NCBI GenBank assembly: GCA_944384585.1
Contig: CALWTY010000007.1
Span: 1-58,771 of the forward strand
Length of the DNA stretch: 58,771 nt
Reading direction: 5' to 3'
DNA from: an uncultured Clostridia bacterium
Lineage (GTDB): Bacteria; Bacillota; Clostridia; Oscillospirales; CAG-272
In this document: one piece after another, positions 28,820 through 39,762 of the stretch
Numbering within the stretch: position 1 is the stretch's first letter
Layout: every line of letters starts with the position of its first letter
Position numbers and translations under genes: made by a program
The notes under the pieces: model-generated
Databases searched by the model: none
What the model saw: the letters and a program-made list of their open reading frames with translations, nothing else
Told to the model about the DNA's origin: nothing

Positions 28820-30097
28820 ATGATCATCGACTGTGTAAAAGTATATGTAAAGGCCGGAAACGGCGGCAACGGCTGCGTTTCCTTCCACCGTGAGAAATAT
28901 GTTTCCCACGGTGGCCCGGACGGCGGGGACGGAGGAAACGGCGGCAATATCGTGCTGAAGATCGAGACCGGCGACAATACTCTGCTGAAATACAAATACC
29001 GCCATAAGTTTGTGGCGGGAAACGGCGGCGACGGCCGTGCGGATAAGTTTCACGGAAAGACGGCGGACGATATCGTCCTCCCCGTCCCCCCCGGCACGGT
29101 GGTAAAGGACGCCGCAAGCGGCAGGATTATTGTCGATATGACCGACCGCGAGCCCTTTATCCTCTGCAAGGGAGGGCGCGGCGGCTGGGGAAACCGCCAT
29201 TTCTCAACGCCGACAAGACAGATTCCGCGCTTTGCCAAAAGCGGTCTCAAGGGGGAGGAACGGGAGGTGATCTTCGAGCTGAAGATGCTGGCGGATGTGG
29301 CGCTGATCGGGCTTCCGAACGTCGGAAAATCCTCGATCCTCGCCGCGATCAGCTCCGCCGCTCCCAAGATCGCGGATTATGATTTCACCACCCTTTCCCC
29401 CAACCTCGGCGTCGTCAGAACGGGGGAGGGAAAGGGCTTTGTGGCCGCCGATATCCCGGGGCTGATCGAAGGTGCGTCCGACGGAAAGGGCCTCGGCCAT
29501 ACCTTCCTCCGCCATATCGATCGGTGCCGGCTGATGCTTCATGTCGTCGACGTTTCCGCCGACTGCGACAGAAGCCCCGTCGGGGATATCAAACTGATCA
29601 ATGCCGAGCTGGCGGAGTACAGTCAGGAGCTGGCAAGCAAACCGCAGCTTCTGGTGGGAAACAAATACGATTCCGCTCTTCCCGGATACAACGAACATAT
29701 AGACGAGCTGAAGGCCTATGCCGAGGACAACGGTCTGCCCCTGATCTTCGTCTCGGCTGTCACCCGCTTCCATACGGAGGAGCTGATCGACATGACCGCG
29801 GCTGCGCTGAAAACTCTCCCGCCCCTCACCGTTTACGAAGCGGATTACAGCGATCCCGAGCCGGAGGGACCGCTCGACAAGACGATCGAAATCACGAAAA
29901 ACGGATCGGTTTACGAGTGCGAATCGGAATGGCTCTATCGTCTGGTCGGCTCGGTCAACTTCTCCGACCGTGATTCCCTTGCTTACTTCCAGCGGATGCT
30001 CCGTGTCAACGGTATCATCGAACAGCTTGAGGCGGCCGGCGTCAGGGACGGCGATACCGTCAGGATGTACGATTTTGAATTTGATTTCATTAAATAA
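28820..30097 (+). CDS. obgE: GTPase ObgE/CgtA
   Basis: A 425-residue ribosome-associated GTPase involved in 50S assembly and stress signalling. The glycine-rich Obg fold covers residues 1-158 (GGPDGGDGGNGGNI), and the G domain has GLPNVGKSS and DIPGLIEGAS. A C-terminal OCT domain is present (about 340-425), the arrangement of Gram-positive Obg proteins. It lies 43 bases after ligA and is followed by a strong palindrome that probably ends the transcript. Confidence 0.96.
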   Translation: MIIDCVKVYVKAGNGGNGCVSFHREKYVSHGGPDGGDGGNGGNIVLKIETGDNTLLKYKYRHKFVAGNGGDGRADKFHGKTADDIVLPVPPGTVVKDAASGRIIVDMTDREPFILCKGGRGGWGNRHFSTPTRQIPRFAKSGLKGEEREVIFELKMLADVALIGLPNVGKSSILAAISSAAPKIADYDFTTLSPNLGVVRTGEGKGFVAADIPGLIEGASDGKGLGHTFLRHIDRCRLMLHVVDVSADCDRSPVGDIKLINAELAEYSQELASKPQLLVGNKYDSALPGYNEHIDELKAYAEDNGLPLIFVSAVTRFHTEELIDMTAAALKTLPPLTVYEADYSDPEPEGPLDKTIEITKNGSVYECESEWLYRLVGSVNFSDRDSLAYFQRMLRVNGIIEQLEAAGVRDGDTVRMYDFEFDFIK

Positions 30098-30129
30098 CCG
30101 CCGCCGGTCGGCAATCGGCACCCGGAACA

Positions 30130-30160
30130 GGCGGGAGGGGACGTCCCCTCCCGCCGTTTC
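30130..30160 (+). terminator. Perfect 26-bp palindrome, probable terminator of obgE
   Basis: GGCGGGAGGGGAC and GTCCCCTCCCGCC are exact inverse complements, followed by GTTTCCC. The T-run is weak, so termination efficiency is uncertain. No gene is seen between here and groES. Confidence 0.65.
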
Positions 30161-30315
30161 CCTCTGAAACGTCCGTCGCCCGTGTATGTCGATCGTCATC
30201 GTCGGGTTCCCGCTTCTCGGCAGTCACCGACATCAATTGATAATTTTCGCACGCATTTGAAATCGGTAAATTTTTGCTGAAAATGTAAAAGAAGTGTAAA
30301 CATCAAAAAAACCTA

Positions 30316-30344
30316 TTGATTTTTCGGATGCAAGTTAGTATAAT
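30316..30344 (+). promoter_or_regulatory. SigA-type promoter of groESL
   Basis: TTGATT and TATAAT separated by 17 bases, immediately upstream of the CIRCE element. Confidence 0.85.
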
Positions 30345-30356
30345 CATAATCGTAGG

Positions 30357-30383
30357 TTAGCACTCAGCCAAAATGAGTGCTAA
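30357..30383 (+). promoter_or_regulatory. CIRCE operator (HrcA binding site)
   Basis: TTAGCACTC-N9-GAGTGCTAA is a perfect CIRCE inverted repeat just behind the groESL promoter. It is the binding site of the heat-shock repressor HrcA in Firmicutes; hrcA itself is not in the window. Confidence 0.97.
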
Positions 30384-30406
30384 AATCAATCAAATCGGAG
30401 GAATGA

Positions 30407-32352
<1,946 letters not shown>

Positions 32353-32373
32353 TCCGCACAGGAAAACGATAAA

Positions 32374-32413
32374 ACAGAAGCGGTGCTTCCGGGGGCGGAA
32401 GCACCGCTTCTGT
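32374..32413. terminator. Terminator between groEL and the HAD gene
   Basis: ACAGAAGCGGTGCTTCC and GGAAGCACCGCTTCTGT form a perfect 17-bp stem with a 6-base loop. The T-run is better on the minus strand (TTTTATC) than on the plus strand (CATTCAT), so it may serve both convergent genes. Confidence 0.8.
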
Positions 32414-32544
32414 CATTCATGTAACATCTGCGCCTGCGGCGGAGAGGACCGTCCGGAACGGAGGGAAGAGGATCGGCCGCCCAAGCGAGGGATGCGGTCC
32501 GGGGTCAGATAAAGAGGAAAACTAACGCGCCTCCCCGCTTCCCC

Positions 32545-33195
32545 TCAGACCGAGAGCAGATACGCGGTCAGCTCCCGGACGTCGGAGACAATCGGGCTCG
32601 CCCCCGCCTTCTCCAGCTCCTCACGCGAGCCGTAGCCGTAGGAAACGCCTACCGTCGCGATGCCCGATGCCGCCGCTCCGAGTACGTCATGCTTCCGATC
32701 CCCGATCATCAGACAGCCATCCCGATCTGCGATGCCGCTGATCGCAAGCGCATACTCGATCACCTCGTGCTTATCGGTCCGCGTGTTGTCGAGCAGGGAG
32801 CCGCAGATCCGATCGAAATACTCCGCAAGGCCGAAGTGCCGAAGTATCCGCCCTGCAAACACCTCCGGTTTCGAGGTGGCAAGGAGAAGGGTTTTCCCCG
32901 ACGCCTTCAGCGCTTGCAGCATTTTTAGAATTCCGTCGTACACGAGGTTTTCGAAAATTCCCCTGTCTTTGAAATACTCCCGATAGAAGCCGATAGCATC
33001 TTCCGATGTTTTCCGGTCAAAGCCGTAATATCTTCCGAAGGAATCGGCAAGCGGAGGCCCGATGAAGGCGTATAGCTCCCGCTTGTCCGCCACGGTGATT
33101 CCGAACCGCGAGAGGGCATATAGGACGGAGTTGGCGATCCCCTCTGCCGGATCGGTCAGCGTCCCGTCAAGGTCGAACAGAAGCGTATGGATCAT
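32545..33195 (-). CDS. HAD-superfamily phosphatase (phosphoglycolate phosphatase-like)
   Basis: A 216-residue hydrolase. Motif I is FDLDGTLTDP at the N-terminus, motif II is the LLLATSKPE strand, and motif III/IV is MIGDRKHDVLGAAASGI. The cap-domain size and sequence resemble Gph-like phosphatases and pyrophosphatases; the substrate is not evident. The start MIHTLLFDLDG was chosen because motif I must be near the N-terminus and because the promoter at 33247-33275 lies upstream of it; the ribosome site is weak. Divergent from the ABC exporter. Confidence 0.88.
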   Translation of the reverse strand: MIHTLLFDLDGTLTDPAEGIANSVLYALSRFGITVADKRELYAFIGPPLADSFGRYYGFDRKTSEDAIGFYREYFKDRGIFENLVYDGILKMLQALKASGKTLLLATSKPEVFAGRILRHFGLAEYFDRICGSLLDNTRTDKHEVIEYALAISGIADRDGCLMIGDRKHDVLGAAASGIATVGVSYGYGSREELEKAGASPIVSDVRELTAYLLSV

Positions 33196-33246
33196 GAAAC
33201 GGTGATTCACCCCGGAACGGGGCGTCCTTTCGGTTATACTTGCCTC

Positions 33247-33275
33247 ATTATACCATGATTCGTTCCGTTTTTCAA
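33247..33275 (-). promoter_or_regulatory. SigA-type promoter of the HAD gene
   Basis: Minus strand: TTGAAA and TATAAT with a 17-base spacer. Confidence 0.75.
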
Positions 33276-33304
33276 CCTCGGGGAAGAAGATTCCCGCTCC
33301 GCAC

Positions 33305-33333
33305 TTGAAAAAAACGCCGCGGTATGATACAAT
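33305..33333 (+). promoter_or_regulatory. SigA-type promoter of the ABC exporter
   Basis: TTGAAA and TACAAT with a 17-base spacer, 38 bases before the chosen start and back to back with the HAD promoter. Confidence 0.75.
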
Positions 33334-33370
33334 ATAGCCGGCAAATATCCAAGCGATGAAAGGAATCATC

Positions 33371-35092
33371 ATGATCAAACGTTTCTGCTCCTATTATAAG
33401 CCCCATATGAAGGTCTTCACCGCCGACATGATCGCAGCCTTCCTGCTTTCCGTCTGCACCATGATCTATCCCATGATCACCCGTGAGATGCTGAATGATT
33501 TTATCCCGAACCGTAAGATCGATCTGCTGCTGATGTGGGCGGTGCTGCTTCTGCTGATCTATCTTGTCAAATACTTTCTGAATTATTTCGTTGCCTATTA
33601 CGGTCATATCATGGGTGTCCGGATGCAGGCTTCGATGCGGCGTGACGTCTTCTCGCATCTGGAGACGCTGCCCTTGTCCTATTTCGACGACAACAAGACC
33701 GGTACGATCATGTCCCGCATCATCAACGATCTGATGGATGTGTCGGAGCTGGCGCATCACGGGCCGGAGGATCTCTTTTTGTCGCTTGTCATGCTGATCG
33801 GCTCGTTTATTCTCATGGGCTCGATCAATCTCCCTCTGACGCTGATTCTCTATGCGCTGCTCCCCTTCATGTTCCTGTTTGCGATCAAAAAGCAGAAAAA
33901 AATGAAGGAGGCCTTCGCCGTCTCCCGCAAGGAGATCGGGGAGATCAACGCCACCCTGGAAAACAGCATCTCCGGCATCCGCGTTTCCAAGGCGTATACC
34001 AACAGCAGCTACGAGAACGAGCAGTTCGAACAGGGAAACGCCCGTTTCGTCAAAGCAAGGCGCTTTGCCTATCGCACGATGGCGGAGTTTCACTCCGGCA
34101 TGACGGTCGGAATGGATATTCTCCGGGTTGCCATGTATGTGGCGGGAGGACTTTTCGTCTTTTACGGAAAGATTGATATTGCGGATTTCACCGCCTTTTC
34201 CCTTTATATCAGCCTCTTCATCTCCCCGATTGAACGTCTGGTCGGCTTTGTCGAGCAGTATCAGAACGGAATGACCGGCTTCAAGCGGTTTACCGAAATC
34301 ATGGACTGTGTGCCGGAGGCGGATCCCCCCGAGGCGAAACCGATTGAGAAGGTAAGGGGCGATATCGTCTTCGATCAGGTCGGCTTTTCCTATTCCGACG
34401 GAAAAAAGGTTTTGGATCATCTCAGCTTCCACGTCGGGGCGGGTAAAACGCTGGCTCTGGTCGGACCCTCCGGGGGAGGCAAAACAACGATCTGTCATCT
34501 GATCCCCCGCTTCTATGATATCTCGTCGGGGCATATCCTGATCGACGGAAGGGACATCTCCGGCATTACGATGGAATCGCTGCGGCGGAATATCGGCATC
34601 GTCTCCCAGGACGTCTTTCTCTTCGATTCCAGCATCTACGACAATATTGCCTACGGATGTCCAGATGCCTCCCGTGAGGAGGTGGAGCGCGCCTCTCGGC
34701 TTGCCAACATCGACGAATATATCAGAAGTCTTCCCGACGGATACGACACCCGGGTCGGGGAGAGAGGCGTCCGACTGTCCGGCGGACAAAAGCAGAGGAT
34801 CGCCATTGCGCGGGTATTTTTAAAGAATCCTCCCATACTGATCCTCGACGAAGCGACCTCCGCCCTTGACAATGTCACCGAAATGCTGATCCAGCAGAGT
34901 CTCTCCGAGCTTTGTAAGGGCAGAACCACCCTTGTCGTCGCCCATCGCCTGACGACCATCCGGAGCGCCGACGAGATCCTTGTCATCACCGACGACGGCA
35001 TCGCAGAGCGCGGAAAGCACGAGGAGCTGATCGAAAAGGGCGGGCTGTATGCAGGACTCTGGAAGGGAACGAAGGAAAAAGCTCTCCGATGA
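33371..35092 (+). CDS. ABC exporter, fused permease and ATPase
   Basis: A 573-residue half-transporter that should work as a homodimer, exporting lipids, drugs or peptides. Six membrane helices occupy about residues 15-310. The ATPase domain has GPSGGGKTT, signature [14 protein letters not shown], Walker B ILILDEATSALD and the switch His in VAHRL. The MIKRFCSY start was chosen over an ATG five codons earlier because AAAGGA is then spaced by seven bases. It is monocistronic or co-transcribed with the glycosyltransferase 92 bases on. Confidence 0.92.
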   Translation: MIKRFCSYYKPHMKVFTADMIAAFLLSVCTMIYPMITREMLNDFIPNRKIDLLLMWAVLLLLIYLVKYFLNYFVAYYGHIMGVRMQASMRRDVFSHLETLPLSYFDDNKTGTIMSRIINDLMDVSELAHHGPEDLFLSLVMLIGSFILMGSINLPLTLILYALLPFMFLFAIKKQKKMKEAFAVSRKEIGEINATLENSISGIRVSKAYTNSSYENEQFEQGNARFVKARRFAYRTMAEFHSGMTVGMDILRVAMYVAGGLFVFYGKIDIADFTAFSLYISLFISPIERLVGFVEQYQNGMTGFKRFTEIMDCVPEADPPEAKPIEKVRGDIVFDQVGFSYSDGKKVLDHLSFHVGAGKTLALVGPSGGGKTTICHLIPRFYDISSGHILIDGRDISGITMESLRRNIGIVSQDVFLFDSSIYDNIAYGCPDASREEVERASRLANIDEYIRSLPDGYDTRVGERGVRLSGGQKQRIAIARVFLKNPPILILDEATSALDNVTEMLIQQSLSELCKGRTTLVVAHRLTTIRSADEILVITDDGIAERGKHEELIEKGGLYAGLWKGTKEKALR

Positions 35093-35184
35093 CAATATCT
35101 TACTGAAACACGGAAGCCGTCAGATTAACGGCGGACGAGGCAGTTGAACCGAACCCGAAATACCGCACGGAAGGAGGCAGCGCT

Positions 35185-36288
35185 TTGAGCGGAAAAAATT
35201 CCATCCCGGATCAGGTCACGATCGTGATCCCTTCCTATGAGCCGGACGATCGTCTGATCAGCACGCTGCTCGGACTTATCGCCTGCGGCGCGGGGGATAT
35301 TCTGATCGTGAACGACGGAAGCGGCAAGGAGTACGACGAGCTTTTTCGCGAGGCGGAGCAGCTTCCCGGCTGCACTCTGATATCCCATGAAACCAATCGC
35401 GGCAAGGGGGCTGCCATCAAAACCGCCCTCCGATACTGCATGGAAAACCGCCCCTCCATCAAGGGAATCGTGACAGTGGACGGCGACGGTCATCACCGCC
35501 CCTCCGATGTGGTGGCCTGCGCGCAAAAAATGCTGGCGTCCGGGCGGGTGATCCTCGGTGTGAGGGAAAAGGATGACCGCTCGATCTCCTTGCGGGGGCG
35601 TTACGGAAACCGCATTACCTCCTTTGCGATCTCCGTGGTCTGCGGCTTTGAGATCCGCGATCCCCTGACCGGTCTGCGCGGGATTCCGTCCCGCTATCTT
35701 CCCGTGTTTTTGCAGACACGCGGGGAGGGCTATGACTTCGAGACCAATATGCTCCTTGATTTCAATCGTAAACACATCCCTTTTCGCTGTTTCGGCATCC
35801 GATGCGAATATTTTCCCGACGGGAAGCGCTCCCATTTTCGTCCCTTCCGCGATTCCGCCAAGATCGCAGTCGAAATCATCCGCTTCTTCGGCCAGCAGTT
35901 CAAATATCTGCTCAGCTCGATCACCTGTTATTGCTTTGAATACCTTCTTTATCGCGTCATGCTCGGATATCTCCCGATGCTCGGCATCACGTTGATCAAC
36001 TACGTCTGCCGTCTGATGTCGGGGACTCTGAACTTCATCATCAACAAGAATATCGTCTTCAAGGACAAGAAGAAAAGCCTTGTTACCGTCATCAAATATG
36101 TCGCCGTCGTGATTTTCGTCATGCTGCTCTCCACCGAGCTGATTGTTCTGATCAACCGTCTGTTCCACACGGAACAGAACACCGTCGCCAAATTCATCAA
36201 GCTGCCGGTTGACTTCGCAATGTTTTTTGTCGGCTACTTTTTGCAGAAAAAATGGGTCTTCTCCACGAAGCGGCCGCGCCGCCGATAG
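35185..36288 (+). CDS. GT2 glycosyltransferase fused to a GtrA-like membrane domain, TTG start
   Basis: A 367-residue protein. The N-terminal GT2 domain (about 1-225) has VTIVIPSYEP, NDGSG, the metal-binding DGDGHH and DFETNMLLD. The C-terminal part has four membrane helices of the GtrA type (about 235-360, ending FFVGYFLQKKWVFS). Such fusions move sugars onto or across the membrane on polyprenyl carriers for cell-wall or surface glycans. TTG start with AAGGAGG eight bases upstream. No other glycan genes are adjacent. Confidence 0.88.
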   Translation: MSGKNSIPDQVTIVIPSYEPDDRLISTLLGLIACGAGDILIVNDGSGKEYDELFREAEQLPGCTLISHETNRGKGAAIKTALRYCMENRPSIKGIVTVDGDGHHRPSDVVACAQKMLASGRVILGVREKDDRSISLRGRYGNRITSFAISVVCGFEIRDPLTGLRGIPSRYLPVFLQTRGEGYDFETNMLLDFNRKHIPFRCFGIRCEYFPDGKRSHFRPFRDSAKIAVEIIRFFGQQFKYLLSSITCYCFEYLLYRVMLGYLPMLGITLINYVCRLMSGTLNFIINKNIVFKDKKKSLVTVIKYVAVVIFVMLLSTELIVLINRLFHTEQNTVAKFIKLPVDFAMFFVGYFLQKKWVFSTKRPRRR

Positions 36289-36304
36289 CCGCCGACACAA
36301 ACGA

Positions 36305-36333
36305 TTGACAAAACAGCCTCATTGTAGTATAAT
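36305..36333 (+). promoter_or_regulatory. Consensus SigA promoter
   Basis: TTGACA and TATAAT with a 17-base spacer, 50 bases before the BspA-like gene. Confidence 0.9.
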
Positions 36334-36383
36334 CAATACCGTACCCATCCCAGCCGAAGCATCGGCTTATGAAAGGCACAAGA

Positions 36384-39300
36384 ATGAAGATTACAATTCC
36401 GAAAAAGGGACTTTTTTTCCTCATATCCGCTTTGACGGCGGCAACACTGCTGTTTGTCACGCCCCCGGTAGTGCGGGGAGCAGAGGTTCTCAGCGGCTCC
36501 TGCGGCGCATCTGCCACCTTCAGTCTTGACAGCAACGGCACTCTGGCCATCAGCGGTTCCGGCAGCATTCAGGATTATACCCCCGGCACCGCCCCCTGGA
36601 AGGATCATATCGGCAGTATCCGTCGGGTCGTTCTCTCCGATTCTCTGGTCGGGCTCGGCGTGAATTCCCTTCTTGATCTGAAAATCTCCTCCGCCGAGAT
36701 TCCGTCCTCCGTCATCTCGATCGGGCGCTACGCCGTCGGCTATACCTATGACAGCGCTTCCGGGTCATATTCCAAGGTGAGCGGTTTTACCGTCATCGGG
36801 AAACCCGGATCGGAGGCGGAGCGCTACGCGAAAAGCAACGGCTTCTCCTTTACCGCCGCAGATGTCTCCGAGCCCTCCGGGAGCTGCGGAGAGGGGCTGA
36901 CCTGGAAGCTTTCCTCAAGCGGTGTCCTGACCATTTCGGGAAACGGCAGAATGACCGACTTCCGCGACGCTTCCTCCGCACCGTGGGCTAAATATGCGGC
37001 GGGAAGCGGAAACTATCTCATCACCTCGGTGACGGTATCACGCGGCGTTACCTCCATCGGCAGCTACGCATTCTCCGACTGCCGCTCTCTGACTGCCGTC
37101 ACGCTTCCCGCGGGTCTTTCCGAGATCGGCACATCGGCGTTTGAAAACTGCTCGGCGCTGCGCTCTGTCTCGATCCCCGATTCAACGACGAAAATCGGAG
37201 ATAAAGCCTTTACCGCCTGCACTGCGCTTGCCGAAATCACCATGCCGGGCGGAGTGACCTCGATCGGAGAGAAGGCCTTCATGCTGACGGGTCTTACGAA
37301 GCTCCGCCTTCCTTCCTCCGTGACCGAAACCGGGGATCAGGCATTCTACGGCTGCGATCGTCTCACGACCGCCGAGCTTCCCGGCGTGACGGTGCTTGCC
37401 GAGCGGGTTTTCTCGGAATGCACGACGCTTCGGTCGGTGACCGTCGGTGCCGCGCTGGCAGAGATCGCTCCGTCGGCCTTTGAGGGCTGCGAGGCACTTT
37501 CCTCCTTCACCTTCCCGTCGGCGCTCAGCAGCATCGGTGACCGCGCCTTTTACGGCTGCACCTCTCTTGCCGAGGCGGTTCTGCCCGACTCGCTTCGCTT
37601 CCTCGGGGAATATTCCTTCTACGGCTGTACCGCGCTGACCTCCCTCACAACCGGAAACGGCATTTCCGAGATCGGGGAAGGCGCGTTTGAGGACTGCCGC
37701 GTTCTGAGAGACGTCAATATCGGGGAGCATATCAACTATATCGGGGAAAGAGCCTTTACCGGATGTCCCTCCCTCCGCTCGATCGAGATCCCGGTTTCGG
37801 TCAAATTCATCGCCCAGTATTCTCTCGGCTACTTCTATGCCGAGGATCCCGAAAGCGATAACGACGGCGTATATACGAAATATACGGATTTTACGCTTGA
37901 GATTATTTCCGGCTATCCCTCCTGCGCGGAGCAGTACGCAAAGGATAACGGCTTCATCTTTACCAGCCTCGGTATGATCCTTTCGGACGGCGGTGATCTG
38001 ACGGAAACGGCTAAATGGACGATCAATACCGTCACCGGCGTGCTGATGATCAACGGCTCCGGCCGCGTTCCCGGCTATCTCTACTTCGAGGAAACGCCGT
38101 GGGCTCTCTATCGGGATTACATCAAAACGGTGATCTACGGGACCGGCATTCTGAATGTCGGAGATTCCAGCTTCGAGGACTGCGCCTCCCTCACGGGGCT
38201 GACGCTGTCCAATACCGTCACCGAGATCGGAGATTGGGCCTTCACGGGAACGGGGCTGACGAGTCTGTCACTGCCGTCGGGTATTCAGATCATCAACGAC
38301 GGTGCCTTTGACTCCTGTACACAGCTTTCAAACGCCGCTCTCCCCGACAGCCTGCAGTATATCGGCCAGTTCGTTTTCCGCGGCCCCAATGCGCTGCGGT
38401 CCCTGTACATTCCCGAAACCGTCGGCTTTATCGGCTCTTTTTCGGTCGGCTACAACCAGGATAACACGCCGGTATCCGGCTTTGTCATCCGCGGTCTCAA
38501 GGACAGCGTCGCGCACAACTATGCCTCGATCAATTCCATCGAGTTCAGAGAAGACGGCTACGTTGAAATTTCCGACCCCGAATCGGGCTGCAGCGTCAGC
38601 ATTCTCGGCAGCGGCGATGACTATATCCTGTCCTTTGAAAATCTGAAAAACACCCTTGAGCCCGACGTCTTCCTTGCCCCGAACGAATATGCGCTGCTCT
38701 ATCGGATCCTGCTGCGTCAGGACGGCGGAATTGTCCCGGTGGAGGGCACGGCGCTGATCAGCTTCCCGATTCCCGAAAATGTCAACCCTCTCGCGGTCAG
38801 AATTTATTATATGTCAGAATCCGGCAGCTTCAGCGAGATCGATTTCGAGGTTGAGAACCGACGCTTCGTCTTCTCCTACGGCGCGCTCGGCAGCTTCGTC
38901 ATTACCGGCGCCGATCTCGGTAATCTCTATACCATCACTGTCACGCATCGCTACGAGGACGGAACGGAGGCAAGCCCCTCCCGTGTCTTCCGCGCGACGG
39001 AGGGCGCCGAATTTACGGTTGGCGCGGCCAATATCGAAGGGTTTTCCCCCGACAGGGAATTCCACTCCGGTAAGATGGAGGGAGCGGATCTGACGCTGAC
39101 CTTCACCTACAAGCCTGTCGGTATAGTGACAAGGCCTCCCGAAACAACCTCTTCCGCAGGCACGGAGCCGGAGGAACCCGGCGGCGGGTCGATCAAAACG
39201 GTTCTGATCGTCGTGGAGGTGATTCTGATCGTCGGCATCATCGCCGCAGCGACAGCGTTGATCCTGATCACCCGCAAGAAAAAGACCGACAACCGGAAAA

Positions 39301-39479
39301 AGGCCTCTCCCATCCCGACGGCAGGGAAGGGCGGTGCCGATAAATTCGCAGACACCATCGTAGTCCCCGATGCCCCCACCAGAGAGATCGACATTCAGTC
39401 CCTCTTTGCCGACGAGCCGGAGGAGGATACCGAGGCTTCCGCGCCGCAGCCGCAGGACAAACGCAACGGAAAGACCTGA
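36384..39479 (+). CDS. BspA-type leucine-rich-repeat surface protein with C-terminal anchor
   Basis: A 1031-residue secreted protein. A signal peptide lies at residues 1-35. Three copies of a GSCG...GTLxISGSG-like beta module lead blocks of BspA-type repeats (LxSVTIPxxVTxIGxxAFxxC). The C-terminal region has a membrane helix (about 930-955, IKTVLIVVEVILIVGIIAAA) and an 80-residue acidic, Pro-rich cytoplasmic tail. BspA proteins bind host or bacterial surfaces. A single-span anchor instead of LPXTG or GW repeats means it stays in the membrane. The start MKITIPKK has AAAGG seven bases upstream. Confidence 0.9.
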   Translation: MKITIPKKGLFFLISALTAATLLFVTPPVVRGAEVLSGSCGASATFSLDSNGTLAISGSGSIQDYTPGTAPWKDHIGSIRRVVLSDSLVGLGVNSLLDLKISSAEIPSSVISIGRYAVGYTYDSASGSYSKVSGFTVIGKPGSEAERYAKSNGFSFTAADVSEPSGSCGEGLTWKLSSSGVLTISGNGRMTDFRDASSAPWAKYAAGSGNYLITSVTVSRGVTSIGSYAFSDCRSLTAVTLPAGLSEIGTSAFENCSALRSVSIPDSTTKIGDKAFTACTALAEITMPGGVTSIGEKAFMLTGLTKLRLPSSVTETGDQAFYGCDRLTTAELPGVTVLAERVFSECTTLRSVTVGAALAEIAPSAFEGCEALSSFTFPSALSSIGDRAFYGCTSLAEAVLPDSLRFLGEYSFYGCTALTSLTTGNGISEIGEGAFEDCRVLRDVNIGEHINYIGERAFTGCPSLRSIEIPVSVKFIAQYSLGYFYAEDPESDNDGVYTKYTDFTLEIISGYPSCAEQYAKDNGFIFTSLGMILSDGGDLTETAKWTINTVTGVLMINGSGRVPGYLYFEETPWALYRDYIKTVIYGTGILNVGDSSFEDCASLTGLTLSNTVTEIGDWAFTGTGLTSLSLPSGIQIINDGAFDSCTQLSNAALPDSLQYIGQFVFRGPNALRSLYIPETVGFIGSFSVGYNQDNTPVSGFVIRGLKDSVAHNYASINSIEFREDGYVEISDPESGCSVSILGSGDDYILSFENLKNTLEPDVFLAPNEYALLYRILLRQDGGIVPVEGTALISFPIPENVNPLAVRIYYMSESGSFSEIDFEVENRRFVFSYGALGSFVITGADLGNLYTITVTHRYEDGTEASPSRVFRATEGAEFTVGAANIEGFSPDREFHSGKMEGADLTLTFTYKPVGIVTRPPETTSSAGTEPEEPGGGSIKTVLIVVEVILIVGIIAAATALILITRKKKTDNRKKASPIPTAGKGGADKFADTIVVPDAPTREIDIQSLFADEPEEDTEASAPQPQDKRNGKT

Positions 39480-39555
39480 TCGCTGCGGGATCGACAGCAG
39501 GGGATGCCCTGTCGTCTTCAGGCGCTCCGCCTCTCTTCTGTTTCCGAAACGTACA

Positions 39556-39597
39556 GCCCCGCCCGTTACCGTATGACGGACGGGGCGCATTCTTTTA
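39556..39597 (+). terminator. Rho-independent terminator
   Basis: GCCCCG-C-CCGT pairs with ACGG-A-CGGGGC (one mismatch), followed by TTCTTTT. It ends the BspA-like gene. Confidence 0.8.
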
Positions 39598-39633
39598 CGG
39601 TTTTGTTAATTCTTTTCATTCGCAAAAAATCCC

Positions 39634-39662
39634 TTGCAAAACCGTCTGTTTTGTACTATAAT
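39634..39662 (+). promoter_or_regulatory. SigA-type promoter
   Basis: TTGCAA and TATAAT with a 17-base spacer. The roughly 95-base leader contains two hairpins before the acetyltransferase start. Confidence 0.8.
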
Positions 39663-39762
39663 GGTAACAAGAAATATTCTGTTGCAAGCGGACTTCCCGG
39701 TCCGCCTTTCTTGCTGTAATAATCTCGGAAAGGGGACGCCTTCCCTGCAAGGCGAATAAACC

